Shown: positions 25,427-34,448, numbered from the stretch's first letter. The stretch: 64,000 nt of DNA from Phenylobacterium sp. (GCF_020253645.1 NZ_JADCBG010000028.1:1-64000); one strand, 5' to 3'. The notes: generated from the sequence alone by a model not told the origin. Numbers and translations: made by a program.

Positions 25427-26300
25427 GAGGGCTGAAGGGCGCCGGCGCGACAGATCGACGCCCGGCGAATCCTGGCGGGCCGCGTCCGATAGCAATGAGC
25501 ACTATGAATTCGCCATAGCTCTACCGGGCTCAGTTTGAAGGCTTGCAGCGGAGCTTCGACCTCATTCGCGCGCCTGATAACACGAGCTGACGAAGGCCAG
25601 AATGCGAGGGAGGAAAGTCAGTCAAGCTATGCCAAATCGGAATTCAATAGGGTGTGCTTTCGTCAAGAAGGACTTTGGCCGTGATCCTGAAATTGTAGCG
25701 GCTTTTGGAAGTGTCTGATTTTTCGGGCTTCCGGTGGGGAAAGGCTTGGCCGTGCGGCCTTGAGATTGCTGTGGTGCCCTGGCTAAAGTCTTGGTTTGTT
25801 CCGGAATGGGGACCAAATAGCCATCATTGGTAGGTATGCTCGCGGCTTTGAATTCGGAGGTCCATGCCGCGCATCGAGAGCAGAGTTTCGCCTGCGGCTT
25901 CGGGGGCCCGGGATGCGATCTCGGCCATGGCGAAGGGGCTCATGCCGTCAGCTTGCTGGCGGGCATCAGGGGGCGGTCGCAGATGCGCTCCATAAGGTCC
26001 GCCCGCTTCGGCTCCAGTTCGACCAGCAGGCCAGTCAAACCTAGGCCGCATTGCGGGGGTTTTGCAGGCAGATTACGCCCGGGAACGATAGTCTGCGGCA
26101 GCTTTCGGGCTTGCCGCCTTTCGTCCTGAATGACCGGTCGTGGGTGGGAACCTGCCCGGCAGGTTTTGGCTTAGCAGGAGCCGAAAGCGGCCATCTGATG
26201 GAGGCTAGCCTTTTCCGAAAAGGATCGGGAAACGGGAATGCTGGGTGATCTGCCCGGTTAGCTTCCCTTTTTACGACCGTAGCGTTACAAATGAAGCATT
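25427..26300. other. Accessory-island DNA with gene remnants only
   Basis: About 870 bases, less GC-rich than the chromosome. Short protein-like pieces occur without starts: a plus-strand stretch ending with YRAQFEGLQRSFDLI near 25510-25590, and a minus-strand stretch near 25965-26110 ending PASKLTA, whose stop overlaps an ATG opening a 39-codon frame. They look like ends of decayed genes; I could not name them. A small perfect palindrome followed by Ts (26149-26168) could act as a terminator. Confidence 0.45.
25623..25657. repeat. 35-bp direct repeat, copy 1
   Basis: Matches 28372-28406 with a single mismatch. Copy 2 covers the 3' end and stop codon of the second YHYH gene, whereas copy 1 lies in non-coding island DNA, so copy 1 is probably the remnant of another YHYH-type 3' end or a recombination scar. 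Confidence 0.9.
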
Positions 26301-26816
26301 ATGACAGAAAATGACCGGCTCGTGCTTCGCCCGTACAACACAGGCGACTTCGAAGATTATCTAAAGATGGTTTCTGATCCCAATGTCGTCCGGTTTCTCG
26401 GCGGTCAACCAATGCCTGCGGAGGATGCTTGGAACAGGCTTCTACGCTATGCCGGACACTGGGCGCTCTTCGGTTTCGGGATGTTCGCTGTCTTTGAAAG
26501 GCCTACTGGTCTCTTTATCGGGGAGACCGGCGTGGCTGATTTTCATCGAGGATTGGGCGAAAACTTTGACGGGGTGGGTGAAGCCGCATGGGTTTTCACT
26601 TCTAAGTCCCAAGGTCGTGGATTTGCTTATGAAGCGGCAATGGCGGCTCTAAATTGGTACAGCAGCTGCGCTGACCGCCGACGAACCGTCTGCCTGATCG
26701 CACCTGACAATCGGCCTTCGTTGGTCCTCGCGGAGAGACTGGGTTACGTCCCGTTTGGCAACGTCGTTCACAGAGGCGGTCCGTTCGTGAAGCTAGAACG
26801 CACCTTGATCGACTAA
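26301..26816 (+). CDS. GNAT family N-acetyltransferase (RimJ/RimL type)
   Basis: Protein of 171 residues of the Acetyltransf_3 group, which uses acetyl-CoA to acetylate a protein N-terminus, amino acid or antibiotic. TENDRLVLRPY at the start, the FIGETGVADF strand and WVFTSKSQGRGFAYEA (the acetyl-CoA-binding Q/R-x-x-G-x-A motif, here QGRGFA) are visible, and the ERLGYVPFG segment near the end is typical. Codon use is much less GC-biased than in the chromosome, as expected for an acquired gene. ATG 26301; a weak AATGAAG precedes it. Substrate unknown. Confidence 0.85.
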   Translation: MTENDRLVLRPYNTGDFEDYLKMVSDPNVVRFLGGQPMPAEDAWNRLLRYAGHWALFGFGMFAVFERPTGLFIGETGVADFHRGLGENFDGVGEAAWVFTSKSQGRGFAYEAAMAALNWYSSCADRRRTVCLIAPDNRPSLVLAERLGYVPFGNVVHRGGPFVKLERTLID

Positions 26817-27296
26817 CCCCGCCCCCTTCTTCTAATTCTCTGCTCTAGGATGCTAGCCGTTCCCGACTAGGAACATTCAATAGTAGAGTGCAGGCCGATT
26901 GGCTTTTCAAGACAAGAGATGGAGATGTTTTCCGAAGGCCTCTACGCGAATAGATTTTCCCGGAATTGCCGGTCAAAGATGCAGAAACGAGAATGCCGCG
27001 GGCGACTGTAGTGACCGGATTCGAGATGTTCTCGCGATTTTTCGAACGACCACAAAGGGGTCGGTTGCTGAAGGGCAGGAATTCTTCGCAACCGGCGTCG
27101 AGCCGCTGTGCTGCTTTCGGGATCGCTCGCGGGTCCGGTTCATGGCCGAGAATGGGTGGAATTCGGAATGGCAGTTCCTGTTGCCACGCGTGGGTCTAGC
27201 TGCGGCGCAATCTGATCAAAAAGTGAACAAACTGCTCTTATTCCGCCACGATTGGTGATGCGGTAAGCCTTCGTTCGAATCGGAGCGACCGACCCT
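26817..27296. other. Island intergenic region without a convincing gene
   Basis: About 480 bases. One plus-strand open frame (26899-27258) has unlikely composition and no family features. A tRNA-like T-arm occurs at 27269-27285, but no cloverleaf. Several stretches look like the degenerate spacer sequences common in alphaproteobacterial accessory DNA. Confidence 0.4.
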
Positions 27297-27797
27297 ATGG
27301 CAAAACGAAAGACCGCGCTGGAACACCTGAACAACGGGCGCGAACCGCACATCGTTCATATGATTCCGCCCGGTGCGCCCGGCTATCGTGAGGCTGATGG
27401 CGGGGCGATGGTTGTCTCTTCCCCATCGGAGGTGAACGCCATTGTGCGCACTCTCAGGCCGGGCGAGGTCGTTACGCTCGACGACCTTCGCGCTGCGATC
27501 GCCCGTCGTCATCAGGTCGCGGTGGCCTGTCCAGTTTCGACCGCGATATTCCTCAATATGTGCGCCCGTGCAGCAGAGGAGCAGCGCGCAATTGGTTTGC
27601 CTGAAAGTGAGCTTACGCCCTGGTGGCGCGTGCTAAAGAAAGGCGGCTTTCTCAACCCTAAATGCCCCGGCGGCACCGAAGCGCAGCAGGCGCTGCTGAA
27701 AGCCGAGGGCGTGCGCGTTTCGCCGCTGCGCAAAAAGCCTGCCGTTTTCGACTTTGCCGAGCGGACGCCGACCGACCCACTGGAGCAGCGCGCATGA
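27297..27797 (+). CDS. MGMT/alkyltransferase-like (ATL) protein
   Basis: Protein of 166 residues. Residues 45-140 follow the DNA-binding domain of O6-alkylguanine-DNA alkyltransferases: GEVVTLDDLRAAIAR, CPVSTAIFLNM, TPWWRVLKKGGFLN and a late EAQQALLKAEGV. The active-site PCHRV is replaced by TPWWRV (107-112), so the alkyl-accepting Cys is absent, as in ATL proteins that mark lesions for nucleotide excision repair. Repair function is inferred from that parallel. ATG 27297; no strong ribosome binding site. It overlaps the next start by four bases. Confidence 0.72.
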   Translation: MAKRKTALEHLNNGREPHIVHMIPPGAPGYREADGGAMVVSSPSEVNAIVRTLRPGEVVTLDDLRAAIARRHQVAVACPVSTAIFLNMCARAAEEQRAIGLPESELTPWWRVLKKGGFLNPKCPGGTEAQQALLKAEGVRVSPLRKKPAVFDFAERTPTDPLEQRA

Positions 27798-28294
27798 TCC
27801 GGAAGACCTTGCTGGCGCTTGTTGTGCTTACATTGCTTGCCCTCGGCGGACTTTATGCCTGGGGTCTGTCAATCCCCGCCACCACGAAAGCCGAGCGCGT
27901 TGTGCAATTCGCAGCGACGCCCGAACAGGTCCATGCTCGCATCAGCGACGTTCGTGGCCAACAGGAGTGGCGTAGCGATATCGGTAAGGTTGAAGTCAGC
28001 GGCGACGGTCAGCGATGGGCCGAGTTCCCAGACGACGGAAGCACGCTTACCTTCCGGTTGATCGAGAGCCGTCACGCAACCACCTTCGCCATCACTTACA
28101 AGTCATCGGTTGGCTTTGAGGGACTTTGGCGCGCCGAGCTTGAGCCCAAGGGCAACGGCACACAAGGCCTGTTCGTCGAGGAGGTTACGATTCCAAATCC
28201 TCTCCTCCGCGGAATTGGTCGTCTGGCCAATCCGTCGGGTCAGCACCTCGACCTTTACCTAAAGGACCTCCGACGCGTAACCGGATCCCAATGA
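27794..28294 (+). CDS. SRPBCC family protein with N-terminal membrane anchor
   Basis: Protein of 166 residues. A hydrophobic segment at 5-25 would anchor or export it, then residues 30-166 form a START/Bet v1-like (SRPBCC) domain, a hydrophobic-ligand pocket: FAATPEQVHARISDV at the start of the domain, WRAELEPKG in the middle and a long C-terminal helix. Function unknown; family members bind lipids or act in export of ligands. The ATG overlaps the alkyltransferase-like stop (ATGA), so both are translated from one message. Confidence 0.8.
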   Translation: MIRKTLLALVVLTLLALGGLYAWGLSIPATTKAERVVQFAATPEQVHARISDVRGQQEWRSDIGKVEVSGDGQRWAEFPDDGSTLTFRLIESRHATTFAITYKSSVGFEGLWRAELEPKGNGTQGLFVEEVTIPNPLLRGIGRLANPSGQHLDLYLKDLRRVTGSQ

Positions 28295-28371
28295 TGAAGC
28301 GCGGCTGATCAAGGCAGCTATGGGGTCGGTTCCCGAACGGCAGCTTTTTTGCAGACGCGAGGCAAAGCTGC

Positions 28372-28406
28372 CAAGCTATGCCAAATCGGAATTCAATACG
28401 GTGTGC
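28372..28406. repeat. 35-bp direct repeat, copy 2
   Basis: Second copy of the sequence at 25623-25657, one mismatch. It includes the stop codon of the frameshifted YHYH gene. The two copies bracket the acetyltransferase, alkyltransferase-like and SRPBCC genes. Confidence 0.9.
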
Positions 28407-29590
28407 GACCCTTCCCTACGCGAATGCCGGCCAGATCCGCGGGGCAATTCGTATAGAGCCTATTGCGTCGGCTCTTGGGGATAATGTCAGCGAAACTGCC
28501 AGCGGGCTCGAAGGCAAAGAAGCGAGGAATGTACGGCCAGTCGGGTGTCAGAACGTAGTGCCAGACTTTGGCCGGGTAATCCGACACGCGATAGGTTGCG
28601 TCGGCCTGGATCCCATTCCGTTCGTCCAGGAGCGAAAATCGTGCCTTACCGGCATTGAGCTTTGCGGCAGTGAGGCCGTGGTAATCACCGCCCGAGATGA
28701 GGGTCCGCCGAATAAGGTCGCTCTTTGCCTCCGGATCAAAGGCGTAATCCTGGACGAAAAGGCCGTCGTAGAGCCCGCTTGGCGTGAAGTCCGGGTTGGT
28801 AAGGTCCAGCGCGCGCCGCTTGCCAGACCGCAGGATGTAGCCGGAGAAAAAGAAGCTCTCTATGTCACCATTTGTCTGGGTGGCCCGGTAGTCAGTGACG
28901 GGGTAACCATCGGCGGAAAAAGCCTACAAGGAGCGCCCCAGTCTTGCCATGCCTCTTGCGCAGCAGAGCCGTGAGCATTCGCGGATAACCGTGATAGTGG
29001 AACATCCCGCTCGGCTGGACGTGTCCCGCAATCGCATCCGGAACGCCGACGATCCGCGAAACGGTCGGATGCATGACCTCGTATTCCCAGCCGGAGCATT
29101 TGTTATCAAAGGCATTGTTCGGGTCGGGAACGCCGCCGTCATACCAGGGACCCGACGGATCCAGGATCACGCCGTCGAGAGCAACCCCAAAAGGGATCAT
29201 ATTGAGGGCCCACGGCTCGTCGTTCGGTCCGGGAACTACCTGCCCGCGCCCGCGGTCCTGCACCTCAAGCGCATAGCCTTCCTCTCCGAGGGCGAGCCGA
29301 TCATTAATCCCGAACGGATCAGCGGGATTGGGAAACAAGGACCGCGGCTCGACCACACCATTATCGGAGGGATAGCGGCCTAACGGCCCGGCGCGCCCAG
29401 TGAAGCGCAACGAACCCATGGCGTTCGTCCCGGGGGAGATGTGCTCGACCATCATCATGGTATCGAGATCCGCCGACAAGGCGCGGGCGTTACTGGCCCA
29501 GAGGAGCCCGCCTGCGACACCGGCCGAGGCAACCGCGAACGACGACAACAGCAGATTACGACGACCGATCGACACGAGCTTGCTCCTCAT
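28393..29590 (-). pseudogene. Second YHYH-domain gene, frameshifted
   Basis: Start ATG 29590 gives an N-terminus with a twin-arginine-like signal (SIGRRNLLLSSFAVASAG). The frame continues through GHVQPSGMFHYHGYPR to ALLVGF, then runs out at 28892. The rest of the protein (ADGYPVTDY and about 170 further residues to the stop at 28393) continues in another frame. The shift is in a run of five As (28917-28921 on the plus strand); with four the protein would be about 398 residues and read VGFSADGYP, matching GFAADGYP of the intact paralogue. It is either a true pseudogene, phase-variable, or a sequencing error. It is a diverged paralogue of the lipoprotein at 24170, not a recent copy. Confidence 0.82.
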
Positions 29591-29650
29591 TGAACCGACA
29601 TTCCCCAGATGAACGCTGGGTTGAGGCTAGATCTGCCGTTGTTTTGGGAT

Positions 29651-29825
29651 TGAGGCCGCAGGCAACATCCGCTGTTGTGATGGGCATGGTCCCATCCGAA
29701 CCGGAGTTTCCGCCGGAGCCCGGGGCCGGCGCTCCCGACCCCTCGCTGGCGCAGGCGGAACAGAGGAGTGCGATCGCAAACGCGGCAGCGCTGATCTTGC
29801 AGGCGGCGGGCCAGGTTGGCTTCAT
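29651..29825 (-). pseudogene. 5' fragment of the YHYH lipoprotein gene
   Basis: Encodes MKPTWPAACKISAAAF and the following signal peptide, Cys and Gly/Ser linker (GGNSGSDGTMPITTADV), nearly identical to the first 58 residues of the intact gene at 25144. Homology ends abruptly at 29651 and the frame then runs into unrelated sequence. Inside the right copy of the 455-bp repeat. Confidence 0.88.
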
Positions 29826-30104
29826 GTCAGGCACTCCCTCGGGCGTCGCTGGCGCGACGGTCGGTCACATGGCCTAGCGCTGGAGTGTGGAGGGATCATG
29901 TGCGTCTTCCCGGGCAAAAGAGGCGCGATGGCCCCGAGGCGCCCCCGCAGGCGCCCGGAGATTGCCCCGGTCGCTACAGAGGTCGATGATCGTCGCCGGA
30001 GACCCGCATGCAACTCACCGTCCGGCCCCTGGCCATCGACACCTTCCGCGAGAACACCGTGCTCCTGTCCCGGGACTGCCAGGCCCTGCGGCCCGAACGG
30101 CTGG
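29651..30104. repeat. Right copy of ~455-bp imperfect direct repeat
   Basis: Pairs with 24970-25421. Its left part is the broken YHYH start and its right part runs into the intact phosphorylase gene. In the left copy the arrangement is reversed: YHYH is intact and the phosphorylase is broken. So the outer genes are whole and the inner ones cut. Confidence 0.9.
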
Positions 30105-31501
30105 CGGGGGTGCGCAAGGTCGAGGTCAGCGCCGGCGGACGCACCCTGATGGCCTCGGTGGTGATCTGCGACGATCCCGCTCTGGTCGGGCCGGACGAGG
30201 CGGGGCTGACGGAACCCGCCTTCCGGCGGCTGGGGGTCCCGGCCGGGGCCGCGGTCCGGATCACGCCGGCGCCGCCGCCGAAGGGCGCCGCCGCCCTGCG
30301 CGCCAAGATCGCCGGGGAAACCCTGACCGCCGCCCAGATCGACGACGTGGTCCATGACCTGGCCGACAACCGCTGGTCGGACATCGAGATTTCGGCCTTC
30401 CTGGTGGCCTGCGCCAGCTTCATGACGGCCGAGGAGACCCTGGCCCTGACCCGTGCCATGGCCGGCGCCGGGCGGCGGCTGACCTGGAACCGGCCCCTGG
30501 TGGCGGACAAGCACTGCATCGGCGGGGTTCCCGGCAACCGCACCTCGCTGATCGTCGCGCCGGTGGCCGCGGCGCATGGCCTGATCACTCCCAAGACCTC
30601 GTCCAGGGCCATCACCTCCCCTGCCGGGACCGCCGACACCATGGAGGTCCTGGCCCGGGTGGACCTGGACGAGGACGAGATGCGCGCCGTGGTCGAGCGC
30701 TGTGGCGGCTGCATCGTCTGGGGGGGCCGGGTGAACCTGTCGCCCGTGGACGACGTGCTGATCTCGGTGGAGCGGCCCCTGTCCCTCGACACGCCCGAGC
30801 AGATGGTGGCCTCCATCCTCTCCAAGAAGCTGGCTGCGGGCTCAACCCCCCTGCTCCTCGACCTGCCCTCTGGCCCGGGGTCGAAGATGCGCGAGCCCGG
30901 GTCGGCCCTGCGGCTGCGAAAGCTGTTCGAATTCGTCGCCGACCGGGTAGGCCTGACGGTCGACATCGTGGAGACCGACGGCTCGCATCCGGTGGGGCGC
31001 GGGGTCGGCCCGGCCCTTGAGGCCCGCGACGTCCTGGCCGTCCTGCGCGGCGAGGCCGGGGCGCCAGCCGACCTGAGGGAGAAGTCGATCCGCCTGGCCG
31101 GGCGGCTGATCGAGCTGGACCCCGACTGCCCGGGTGGGTCGGGGGAAGCGCGGGCCCGGGAGCTGATCGGGAGCGGCGCAGCCCTCGCCAAGCTGGAGGC
31201 CATCGCCGAGGCCCAGGGCCCGTCTCCCCTGGCCGGCGGGCTGACGCCGGGACGCCTGGTGTGCGAAATCCCCGCCGCCCGGGACGGAACGGTCACGGGC
31301 GTGGACTGCCTGAGGATCGCCCGGATCGCCCGTCTGGCCGGGGCGCCGACCGACCCCGGGGCGGGGCTTGACCTCCTGAAGCGCCGGGGCGAGACCGTGC
31401 GCCAGGGCGAGCCCCTCTACCGGCTGCACGCCGAGGACCCGTCGGACTTCGCGCTGGCCTGCGAGGCGGCGGGCGAGGACAGCGGCTTCGCCCTCGCATG
31501 A
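30008..31501 (+). CDS. Thymidine/AMP phosphorylase family protein
   Basis: Protein of 497 residues that performs phosphorolysis of a nucleoside or nucleoside monophosphate. [14 protein letters not shown] is the phosphate-binding signature and [19 protein letters not shown] the base/sugar site. An extra N-terminal domain of about 85 residues precedes the catalytic core; ordinary DeoA lacks it, while the archaeal AMP phosphorylase has one. So it may convert AMP or another NMP to ribose 1,5-bisphosphate plus base. ATG 30008 (CGGAG 11 bases upstream). It overlaps the next gene by four bases. Confidence 0.85.
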   Translation: MQLTVRPLAIDTFRENTVLLSRDCQALRPERLAGVRKVEVSAGGRTLMASVVICDDPALVGPDEAGLTEPAFRRLGVPAGAAVRITPAPPPKGAAALRAKIAGETLTAAQIDDVVHDLADNRWSDIEISAFLVACASFMTAEETLALTRAMAGAGRRLTWNRPLVADKHCIGGVPGNRTSLIVAPVAAAHGLITPKTSSRAITSPAGTADTMEVLARVDLDEDEMRAVVERCGGCIVWGGRVNLSPVDDVLISVERPLSLDTPEQMVASILSKKLAAGSTPLLLDLPSGPGSKMREPGSALRLRKLFEFVADRVGLTVDIVETDGSHPVGRGVGPALEARDVLAVLRGEAGAPADLREKSIRLAGRLIELDPDCPGGSGEARARELIGSGAALAKLEAIAEAQGPSPLAGGLTPGRLVCEIPAARDGTVTGVDCLRIARIARLAGAPTDPGAGLDLLKRRGETVRQGEPLYRLHAEDPSDFALACEAAGEDSGFALA

Positions 31502-32391
31502 GCCCGGAAGTCCACGCCTTTCCCGACGAGGCGGCGCCCGCGGGGCGCTTCGCCGACGCCCTTGGCCTGCCGCTGAATCTCATCCGACCCCACGCCTTCC
31601 CGGACGGGGAGTCGAGGCCCACCGTGACGGCGACCGCGGGGTCCGCCGCCATCCTTTACCGCAGCCTCGCCCGGCCGGACGGCCGCCTTATGCCCCTGCT
31701 TCTGGCGGCGGACGCCCTGCGGCGGGCCGGAGCGACGCAGGTCGACCTGGTCGCGCCCTACCTGCCCTACATGCGCCAGGACCGGGTCTTTACGCCGGGC
31801 GAGCCCCTCAGCCAGGCGGTGATGGGGCGGGTGCTCAGCGAGGCCTTCGACCGCATCCTGACCCTGGAGGCCCACCTGCACCGGACGCCTGACCTGGCGG
31901 CGGTCTTTCCGGATCGACCGGCCCGGAATGTCGGCGGCGCAGGGATTCTGGCGGCGGCCCTGGCGCGCCTGACGCCCCGGGTGGACCTCGTCGCCGGCCC
32001 GGACTCCGAGAGCCTGGCCTGGGCCTCGCAGGTCGCCTCGCACATCGCCGCCGGCCTTCTCGTCGCCCGCAAGCAGCGGCGCGGAGATCGCGACGTCAGC
32101 GTTCAGTACCCGGACGATATCCGCCTGCGGGGGGCGCACGTGGCCATCGTCGACGATATCTGTTCGAGCGGCGGCACGCTGATGGCGGCCGCCCGGGCCC
32201 TGAAGGCGGCCGGGGCGTCCAGGGTGACGTCCGCCGTCGTTCACGGCCTCCATGACGCCGACGTCGTCCGCGCCCTGAAGGCGTCGGGGATAGATCGGCT
32301 CATCGCCACGGACTCCGTCGCCGGGCCGGGGCGGCGCCTGCCAGTCGCCGGCGCCCTGGCCCTCGCCTGGCGGGAGATGGACGCGGCCTAA
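31498..32391 (+). CDS. Ribose-phosphate pyrophosphokinase homologue
   Basis: Protein of 297 residues related to PRPP synthetase, somewhat shorter than the usual 310-320. The PRPP loop [15 protein letters not shown] is intact, as is the flexible catalytic loop [12 protein letters not shown] and the ATP-contacting FPDGE. It makes, or handles, 5-phosphoribosyl diphosphate. Because it is translationally coupled to the phosphorylase, it probably works on the product of that enzyme or recycles the base; a housekeeping prs is expected elsewhere. The start ATG lies in the phosphorylase stop. Confidence 0.86.
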   Translation: MSPEVHAFPDEAAPAGRFADALGLPLNLIRPHAFPDGESRPTVTATAGSAAILYRSLARPDGRLMPLLLAADALRRAGATQVDLVAPYLPYMRQDRVFTPGEPLSQAVMGRVLSEAFDRILTLEAHLHRTPDLAAVFPDRPARNVGGAGILAAALARLTPRVDLVAGPDSESLAWASQVASHIAAGLLVARKQRRGDRDVSVQYPDDIRLRGAHVAIVDDICSSGGTLMAAARALKAAGASRVTSAVVHGLHDADVVRALKASGIDRLIATDSVAGPGRRLPVAGALALAWREMDAA

Positions 32392-32397
32392 GCGGCC

Positions 32398-33402
32398 TCA
32401 GATCTCCAGGCAGATCTTCCCAAAGTGCTTCTGCGAGATCTGGTGGGCGAAGGCGGCGGCGATCCCGTCCAGGGGGAAGGTGGAGTCGATGACCGGTCGG
32501 ATCGTCGAAACCTCCAGGGCCCGGATCATTTCCTCCTGCTCCTGGCGGGAGCCGACGGTGACGCCCTTCACGGCGACATTCTTGGACATGATCACGGCCG
32601 TCGGCACCTCGCCGGCGAAACCCGCCAGCACGCCGATCAGCGAGACATGGCCGCCGATCCGGGTGGCCGTGACCGACTGGGCCAGGGTGCCCGCCCCGCC
32701 AATCTCGACCACCACGTCGACCCCCCGCCCGCCGGTCAGGGCCGCGGCGGCGGCGCCCCATTCCGGGGTCTGGCGGTAGTTGATCAGGTGGTCGGCGCCC
32801 AGGGCCCTCAGCTTCTCGAGCTTCTCGTCCGAGGAGGAGGTGGAGATGACGGTGGCGCCCGCCGCCTTGGCCAGCTGCAGGGCGAAGATGGAGACCCCGC
32901 CCGTGCCCTGGGTCAGGACCACGTCGCCGGGCTTGATCCGCGCCTCGACCATCAGGGCGCGCCAGGCGGTGAGGGCGGCGCAGGGCAGGGTGGCGGCCTC
33001 GGCGAAGGACCAGCCCGCAGGCATGTGGGTGAAGGCGCGGGCCGGCATGGCCACAAGCTCCGCCGCAAAGCCGTCGGCATGGTCGCCGGGCACGCCGATC
33101 AGCCGCTCCAGCATCGGTCCGCCCGTCGCCCAGTTGGGGAAGAAGGTCGACAGGACCTTGTCGCCCGGGGCGTAGCCCGTCACCCCCTCGCCCACCGCGA
33201 CCACCTCGCCGGCGCCGTCGGACATGGGAATCCGTCCGTCGGCGGCGGGCAGCATGCCGGCGACGACCGCGAAGTCATGGAAGTTCAGCGAGCTCGCGCG
33301 GACCCGCACCAGGAGCTCGCCGGAACCGGCGACGGGATCGGCCCGCTCTTCGATGACCAGCTTGTCCAGCCCTCCCGGGGCCTTCACGGCGGCGACTTTC
33401 AT
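32398..33402 (-). CDS. Zinc-independent alcohol dehydrogenase/quinone oxidoreductase (MDR)
   Basis: MDR-superfamily oxidoreductase of 334 residues. The GroES-like part has LLVRVRASSLNFHDFAV and PMSDGAGEVVAVGEGV; the cofactor part has TQGTGGVSIFALQLAK in place of the canonical GxGxxG, common in this branch. The ligands of a structural zinc are absent. It reduces a ketone, enone or quinone with NAD(P)H. ATG 33402. Convergent with the PRPP-synthetase-like gene, with only six bases between stops. Confidence 0.9.
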   Translation of the reverse strand: MKVAAVKAPGGLDKLVIEERADPVAGSGELLVRVRASSLNFHDFAVVAGMLPAADGRIPMSDGAGEVVAVGEGVTGYAPGDKVLSTFFPNWATGGPMLERLIGVPGDHADGFAAELVAMPARAFTHMPAGWSFAEAATLPCAALTAWRALMVEARIKPGDVVLTQGTGGVSIFALQLAKAAGATVISTSSSDEKLEKLRALGADHLINYRQTPEWGAAAAALTGGRGVDVVVEIGGAGTLAQSVTATRIGGHVSLIGVLAGFAGEVPTAVIMSKNVAVKGVTVGSRQEQEEMIRALEVSTIRPVIDSTFPLDGIAAAFAHQISQKHFGKICLEI

Positions 33403-33732
33403 GGGCCTCTCCCTGACTGGCCCCCGCGGGGCCGATGTGTTCCGGCGCGCACAATGGACACTCCGGCGCGCATCGCAAGATCACGCGACGTCAGCCCTTG
33501 CGCCCGGGCTTTGGCGGGCGTAACCGAAAGACGTCAAAGGGGAGTAGCCCTCCGCCATCCCCGGCGGGCCCCTGCGTCAACACACTTGGCCGGCATGGCC
33601 ATGGCGCAGGGAGAACGGTCCGTCCTTTCAGGGCGGGGGTTCGGGCGAGACCGATGGCGCTGCGGCCCCGTTCCGTCGGGCGGGGGCTGTTGCGACCATT
33701 GGATGTCTCGCCGCCCGACCCGGAACTGATCC
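33403..33732. other. Leader region of the GDT1 gene
   Basis: About 330 bases with no gene. The first part carries a direct repeat TCCGGCGCGCA (near 33438 and 33461) and must hold the divergent promoters; the second part is the riboswitch listed separately; the last 70 bases link it to the TTG start and contain GC-rich inverted repeats that could be its expression platform. Confidence 0.6.
33536..33660 (+). promoter_or_regulatory. yybP-ykoY manganese riboswitch
   Basis: The conserved pieces of the class occur in order: AAAGGGGAGTAG at 33536-33547, GTCAACACACTTGG at about 33576-33589, an AGAACGG segment near 33612, and GGCGAGACCGATGGC ending about 33659. This family senses Mn2+ and is known upstream of UPF0016/GDT1 manganese exporters, which is precisely the next gene. 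Exact edges are approximate. Confidence 0.85.
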
Positions 33733-34308
33733 TTGGAACCCTTCCTCACCTCCACCGCCATCGTCACCCTCGCCGAGATCGGCGACAAGACCCAGCTGCT
33801 GGCCATCGTCCTGGCGGCCCGCTTCGTCCAGCCCTTCCCCATTGTGGGTGGAATCCTCGTGGCGACCCTGGCCAACCACTTCCTGGCGGCCCTCATCGGC
33901 GCCCAGGCGGCGGCCTTCCTGCAGGGCGACATCTTCCGCTACATCATCGCCCTGTCCTTCATCGCCATGGCCGCCTGGACCCTGGTCCCGGACAAGCTGG
34001 ACGAGGACGAACCCCTGAAGGCGCCGGCGAGGATGGGCGCCTTCCTGACCACCACCGTGGCCTTCTTCCTCGTCGAGATGGGCGACAAGACCCAGCTGGC
34101 CACCGTCGCCCTCGGCGCGCGGTTCGAATCCGCCCTCATCGTCACCCTGGGCACGACCCTGGGCATGATGCTGGCCAACGTCCCGGCGGTCTTCCTCGGC
34201 CACGAGATCCTGAAACGGGTGTCCCTGACCCTGGTCCGCCGGATCGCCGCCGGCCTCTTCCTGGTCATCGGCGTCTGGATGATCGTCCAGACGGCGGGCT
34301 GGGTCTGA
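33733..34308 (+). CDS. TMEM165/GDT1 (UPF0016) family manganese/calcium transporter
   Basis: Inner-membrane cation exporter of 191 residues with six hydrophobic segments in two homologous halves. Each half has the family's signature: EIGDKTQLL near the N-terminus and EMGDKTQLA in the second half. Bacterial members export Mn2+, consistent with the Mn2+ riboswitch ahead of it. Start is TTG 33733, directly before the first signature helix; ribosome binding site weak. The transport direction is inferred from the family. Confidence 0.92.
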   Translation: MEPFLTSTAIVTLAEIGDKTQLLAIVLAARFVQPFPIVGGILVATLANHFLAALIGAQAAAFLQGDIFRYIIALSFIAMAAWTLVPDKLDEDEPLKAPARMGAFLTTTVAFFLVEMGDKTQLATVALGARFESALIVTLGTTLGMMLANVPAVFLGHEILKRVSLTLVRRIAAGLFLVIGVWMIVQTAGWV

Positions 34309-34322
34309 GGCCCGGCGCCAAG

Positions 34323-34373
34323 GCGGTTGCTCCCCCGAGGGGGAGCTCCGACCGAAGGTCGGTGAGGGGGTCA
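34323..34373. repeat. Palindromic intergenic repeat, copy 1
   Basis: Contains CTCCCCCGAGGGGGAG and a second short inverted repeat (CGACCGAAGGTCGG) followed by GAGGGGGTCA. Copy 2 is at 34449-34499. Such units are scattered through Caulobacterales intergenic regions, by recollection. Confidence 0.75.
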
Positions 34374-34448
34374 ATCCCCCTCGCCGTTGACCCCCTCCGG
34401 CCCGCATTCGCGGTCCACCTCCCCCTCAAGAGGTGGAGGAATTAGAGC

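Noticed and set aside
26899..27258. 119-codon plus-strand open frame in the island
   Set aside because: No ribosome binding site, odd composition with many Cys/Arg/Trp, no recognisable motif.
27256..27296. tRNA-like T-arm (stem and TTCGAAT loop)
   Set aside because: Only the T-arm forms; there is no matching acceptor strand, anticodon arm or CCA. It may be a relic but is not a tRNA.
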